Assembly: GCA_041398225.1 (NCBI GenBank)
Contig: JAWKVD010000010.1
Location: forward strand, 1-64,000
Source: JAWKVD01 sp041398225
GTDB lineage: Bacteria > Pseudomonadota > Alphaproteobacteria > Caulobacterales > Hyphomonadaceae
DNA length: 64,000 nt
Reading direction: 5' to 3'
The translations under genes were made by a program, and so were the position numbers. Shown piece by piece: positions 61,415-64,000 of this stretch; the first letter of the stretch is position 1; every line of letters starts with the position of its first letter. The notes beneath the pieces were generated by a model. It was not told the DNA's origin, did no database searches, and saw only the letters and a list, made by a program, of their open reading frames with translations.

Positions 61415-62407
61415 ATGCTTAGTCGCGTCGCGGAGAACCTCTTCTGGATCGGACGCTATATCGAGCGCGCCGAGAACGTCGCCCGTCTCGTCGACGTCGG
61501 GCGTCGCATGTCCGCGCTCCCGCGAGACATCCACCCGACGCCGTCCAATGAATGGTCCTCGATCCTGATCGCCGCGGGGTCCCAGAACATCTACGAGCGC
61601 GACATCGAGCGCGCGGACATGCGCTCGACGATCGATCACCTGTTCTTCGATCCATCGGTGCCGTCGAGCGTCTACAACTCCTTCCACTATGCGCGCGAGA
61701 ATGGTCGCGCGATCCGAACCGCGCTGACGCAGGATTGCTGGGAGGCGTTGAACAGCGCCTGGACGGGAATGCGCGATCTGCCGCGCGAACGCGCTTCCGG
61801 CGCGGCGCTCGCCGACATCATCGACTGGATCAAATCGCAATCGGCGTTGTTCAGGGGCGCGTTCCACGGAACCATGGTCCGTGACGACGGATATGAATTC
61901 ATCCGGATGGGCATGGCGATCGAGCGCGTCGATTCAACGGCCCGTCTGCTCGATGTGAAGTATCATGTGCTGCTGGCCGACATCAGCGAGGTCGGCTCAG
62001 GCGCCGACCACTATCAATGGCTTTCGCTGCTGCAGGCCTCCGCCGGACAGCGCGCCTACGCCTTTCTGACCAAATCACCGATTTCGGCGCGCGGCGTCGC
62101 GCAGTTCCTGATCCTCGCCGACAGGTTCCCGCGAGCGATTCGGTTCAACGTACAGTTGACCGCCGACACCGTCGCTTCGCTTGAACGGTTCTATGGAAAG
62201 GACGCTTCTTGTCACGAACGGGTCCAGAACTTCCTCGATCGCGTCACATCCCTCGATATTGAGGCCATTTTTTCCTTCGGACTCCACGAGTTCCTGACCG
62301 ATGTAATTGAACGCAACTATGCCGTTGCGGACGGGCTTGCGGAGGCCTACGGATTCGCTCCAATTTTGACTGACGACGGGGCGGCGGATGAAACAGGCGG
62401 GCAGTAG
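61415..62407 (+). CDS. Alpha-E domain protein (DUF403, COG2307), Anbu-associated
   Basis: The 330-residue all-helical protein has the alpha-E signature at its N-terminus (LSRVAENLFWIGRYIERAEN), then NSFHYARENGRAIRTALTQD, WEALNSAWTGMRDL and GMAIERVDSTARLLDVKYHV. The family is found almost only beside circularly permuted ATP-grasp proteins, Anbu or transglutaminases. Many charged residues in helices suggest an active site, but no activity is established. It starts 25 nt after the ATP-grasp gene, and its 3' end overlaps the possible upstream start of Anbu by 20 nt, so all three genes are one operon. Confidence 0.9.
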   Translation: MLSRVAENLFWIGRYIERAENVARLVDVGRRMSALPRDIHPTPSNEWSSILIAAGSQNIYERDIERADMRSTIDHLFFDPSVPSSVYNSFHYARENGRAIRTALTQDCWEALNSAWTGMRDLPRERASGAALADIIDWIKSQSALFRGAFHGTMVRDDGYEFIRMGMAIERVDSTARLLDVKYHVLLADISEVGSGADHYQWLSLLQASAGQRAYAFLTKSPISARGVAQFLILADRFPRAIRFNVQLTADTVASLERFYGKDASCHERVQNFLDRVTSLDIEAIFSFGLHEFLTDVIERNYAVADGLAEAYGFAPILTDDGAADETGGQ

Positions 62408-62462
62408 CCAATACGCATTCGCGCCTCCGGCCGAGAGACTACCCACTTTCCTGGACACCCCT

Positions 62463-63194
62463 ATGACCTATTGCGTCGCCTTGAAACTGAATCAGGGATT
62501 GATCTTCCTTGCGGACACAAGGACGAACGCAGGCGTCGACAACATTTCGCGTGTGAAGAAGCTGTTCACGTGGGAGGTGCCGGACGATCGCGCCATCGCC
62601 ATGATGACCGCAGGCAATCTCGGCATCACGCAGGCGGTCATCTCCGAACTGAACGAACAGCTCGACCGTCCGAAGGAAGGCGAAACCAACCTCTACACCG
62701 CTGCGAGCATGTTCGACATCGCCCAACTTGTGGGAGACAAGATGCGCGACGTGCAGGCGCGCTTCGGACCTGGCCTGGCGGCGCGAGGCGAAGACTCAGG
62801 CGCATCGATTATCGTCGGCGGTCAGCGTCAGGGCGGGCGCCCGCGCCTGTTCCTGATCTACGCGGCGGGCAACTTCATCGAAGCGACGAAAGATACGCCG
62901 TACTTCCAGATCGGCGAACACAAGTATGGGAAGCCGATCATCGATCGCGTCATATCCGTCGACACCGACCTGCCGGATGCGATCATCTGCGCGCTGCTCT
63001 CGATGGACTCGACGCTGCGTTCGAACCTCTCGGTCGGCATGCCGCTGGACCTTGCGGTGATCCGGACCAATGAGCTGGCGTTCGACCAGCAACGCCGGAT
63101 CGAAGCCGACGATCCCGCCTTCCGCGAATTCTCGGAGCGCTGGTCGCAACAGCTGCGCGACGCATTCTCGGTGATGCGGACCATGAAAGTCTGA
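62463..63194 (+). CDS. Anbu, proteasome-type (HslV-like) self-compartmentalising peptidase
   Basis: Anbu is a bacterial relative of proteasome beta subunits that assembles into open lock-washer rings. The 243-residue product starts MTYCVALKLNQGLIFLADTR, so removal of Met exposes the catalytic Thr1; Asp17 (in ADTRTNAG) and a Lys of VKKLF fall where the NTN-hydrolase triad expects them. Other features are MMTAGNLGITQAVIS, DSGASIIVGGQRQGGRPRLF and LLSMDSTLRSNLSVGMPLDL. The ATG at 62463 is chosen for the exposed Thr; ATG 62388 would add a 25-residue propeptide. No unfoldase gene such as hslU or clpX is beside it. Confidence 0.9.
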   Translation: MTYCVALKLNQGLIFLADTRTNAGVDNISRVKKLFTWEVPDDRAIAMMTAGNLGITQAVISELNEQLDRPKEGETNLYTAASMFDIAQLVGDKMRDVQARFGPGLAARGEDSGASIIVGGQRQGGRPRLFLIYAAGNFIEATKDTPYFQIGEHKYGKPIIDRVISVDTDLPDAIICALLSMDSTLRSNLSVGMPLDLAVIRTNELAFDQQRRIEADDPAFREFSERWSQQLRDAFSVMRTMKV

Positions 63195-63263
63195 CACCGC
63201 GCCGAAGGGCTTCCCATTCGCCCCCGTCTGTCGCAAGAACCGGGCCTGAACGGGAGCGCCGCC

Positions 63264-64000
63264 TTGAGGTCCGGATCGCGGAAAATCTGCGCAAACACCA
63301 TGCTTCGCGCCGCCCTGTGCGCGGCGTTGGCTTCCGTGTGCCTGAATGCTCCGGCGGCGGCTCAAGCGCCCGCCAAGCCGCAACGGATCGTGTCCACCAA
63401 TCTCTGCACCGACCAGATGCTGCTGTATCTGGTCGAGCCGGAGCGGATCATTTCGCTCACCTACCTGTCATGGAAGAACGACGCCACGCCGCCCCGGTTT
63501 CGCGACGCGCTGAGCCGCATCAAACCCAACCACGGATTGGCCGAGGAAGTGCTGCGGATGGACCCCGATCTGGTCATCGCCGGCGCATACTCGGCTCGCT
63601 TCACGACATCGCTTCTGCGCCGCCTGGGAAAAGACGTCGTCGAGTTCGAACCCGACAACAGCTTCGACGATATGTATGCGGACTTTCGAAAGATGGGCGA
63701 TCTCGTCGGCGAACGCGAACGGGCCGAGACGCTGATCCGCGATTTTCAGACGGAGCTGGCGCGCCTCGAAGCCGATTCGCCAGCAGGGGACAAGCCGGTC
63801 TATGCGGCGTTCGAACCCAATATGGGCGTCGTCGGAAAGGACATGTTTCTGTCGGAGGTCGTCAATGCAGGGGGCTTTCAGACGCTGGGCGAAGCGATGG
63901 GGTTTTCGGGATACCGAAATCTCCCGATCGAACAGATTGTGCAATTGACGCCTGACCTGATCTCGACCGATCCCGGATACGGCTCGCCAGCCATGGCGAC
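63264..64000 (+). CDS. Periplasmic substrate-binding protein of a cobalamin/siderophore-type ABC importer (partial)
   Basis: The frame runs off the end of the window. A signal peptide (LCAALASVCLNAPAAAQAPA) precedes a BtuF/FecB-type domain: RIVSTNLCTDQMLLYLVEPE, IISLTYLSWKNDATPPRFRD, GLAEEVLRMDPDLVIAGAYS, FEPDNSFDDMYADFRKMGDL and GGFQTLGEAMGFSGYRNLP. These proteins deliver vitamin B12 or iron chelates to an inner-membrane ABC transporter. The TTG at 63264 has GGGAG 7 nt upstream; ATG 63300 is the alternative start. B12 would fit a strain with methylmalonyl-CoA mutase, but the ligand is unproven. Confidence 0.83.
   Translation, partial: MRSGSRKICANTMLRAALCAALASVCLNAPAAAQAPAKPQRIVSTNLCTDQMLLYLVEPERIISLTYLSWKNDATPPRFRDALSRIKPNHGLAEEVLRMDPDLVIAGAYSARFTTSLLRRLGKDVVEFEPDNSFDDMYADFRKMGDLVGERERAETLIRDFQTELARLEADSPAGDKPVYAAFEPNMGVVGKDMFLSEVVNAGGFQTLGEAMGFSGYRNLPIEQIVQLTPDLISTDPGYGSPAMA

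Noticed and set aside
1..64000. Search by eye for tRNA, rRNA, CRISPR arrays, insertion sequences, integrases and prophage genes
   Set aside because: No T-loop-like motif with a matching cloverleaf, no regularly spaced repeats and no transposase or integrase motifs were seen.

Overview
The window is about 64 kb of high-GC, gene-dense chromosome from an alphaproteobacterium. The GroEL tail, the hisS-hisZ-hisG order, a CC0125/CC1285-type lipoprotein, SapC, the split MutA/MutB mutase and the Anbu operon suggest a Caulobacterales/Maricaulales/Hyphomonadaceae-like organism; this placement is inference. I see no rRNA, no tRNA, no insertion sequence, no phage genes and no CRISPR array. It reads as ordinary core and near-core chromosome.

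Layout. 1-1.2 kb: the 3' end of groEL, its terminator, then a 700-nt geneless stretch with two convergent candidate small RNAs. 1.2-8.7 kb, minus strand: hisS-hisZ-hisG, a DsbD-like transporter with a partner redoxin, and sapC. 8.8-19.9 kb: a DUF885 lipoprotein peptidase, a VWA lipoprotein, zur with a thioesterase, an alpha/beta hydrolase, a DUF4197 protein, a VanX-type dipeptidase and several small unknowns. 20-29.3 kb: a thiolase, a squalene/phytoene-synthase-like protein, Fe/Mn superoxide dismutase, a trehalose operon (otsA-otsB-GH15) and the potassium carrier kup. 29.3-31.5 kb, minus strand: an ATP-grasp ligase overlapping a zinc metallopeptidase. 31.7-40.4 kb: a DUF2189 membrane protein, a patatin lipoprotein, smpB, dapA, a soluble lytic transglycosylase, a frameshifted dehydratase and nitronate monooxygenase. 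40.5-54.6 kb: methylmalonyl-CoA metabolism (mutA, mutB, meaB) interleaved with a sugar dehydrogenase, an M20 peptidase, an SDR, an EF-hand protein and secreted unknowns. 54.6-58.9 kb: an OmpA-family protein with a helix-hairpin-helix partner, then two RNA-methyltransferase-like genes. 59-63.2 kb: a potassium channel, then circularly permuted ATP-grasp, alpha-E protein and the proteasome-like peptidase Anbu. The window ends inside a periplasmic metal-chelate binding protein.

How genes work together. OtsA and OtsB make trehalose and the GH15 enzyme may break it down. MutA/MutB with MeaB form the propionate-to-succinate step. The Anbu operon couples a predicted peptide-bond-forming enzyme to a self-compartmentalising protease; its substrate is unknown. 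The separate ATP-grasp/metallopeptidase pair has the same make-and-cut logic and is also unexplained.

Data quality. Four genes (a dehydratase, mutA, a PQQ-type sugar dehydrogenase and the helix-hairpin-helix gene) carry eight apparent one-base indels in all, several in short homopolymers. Assembly error explains them better than four independent gene deaths.
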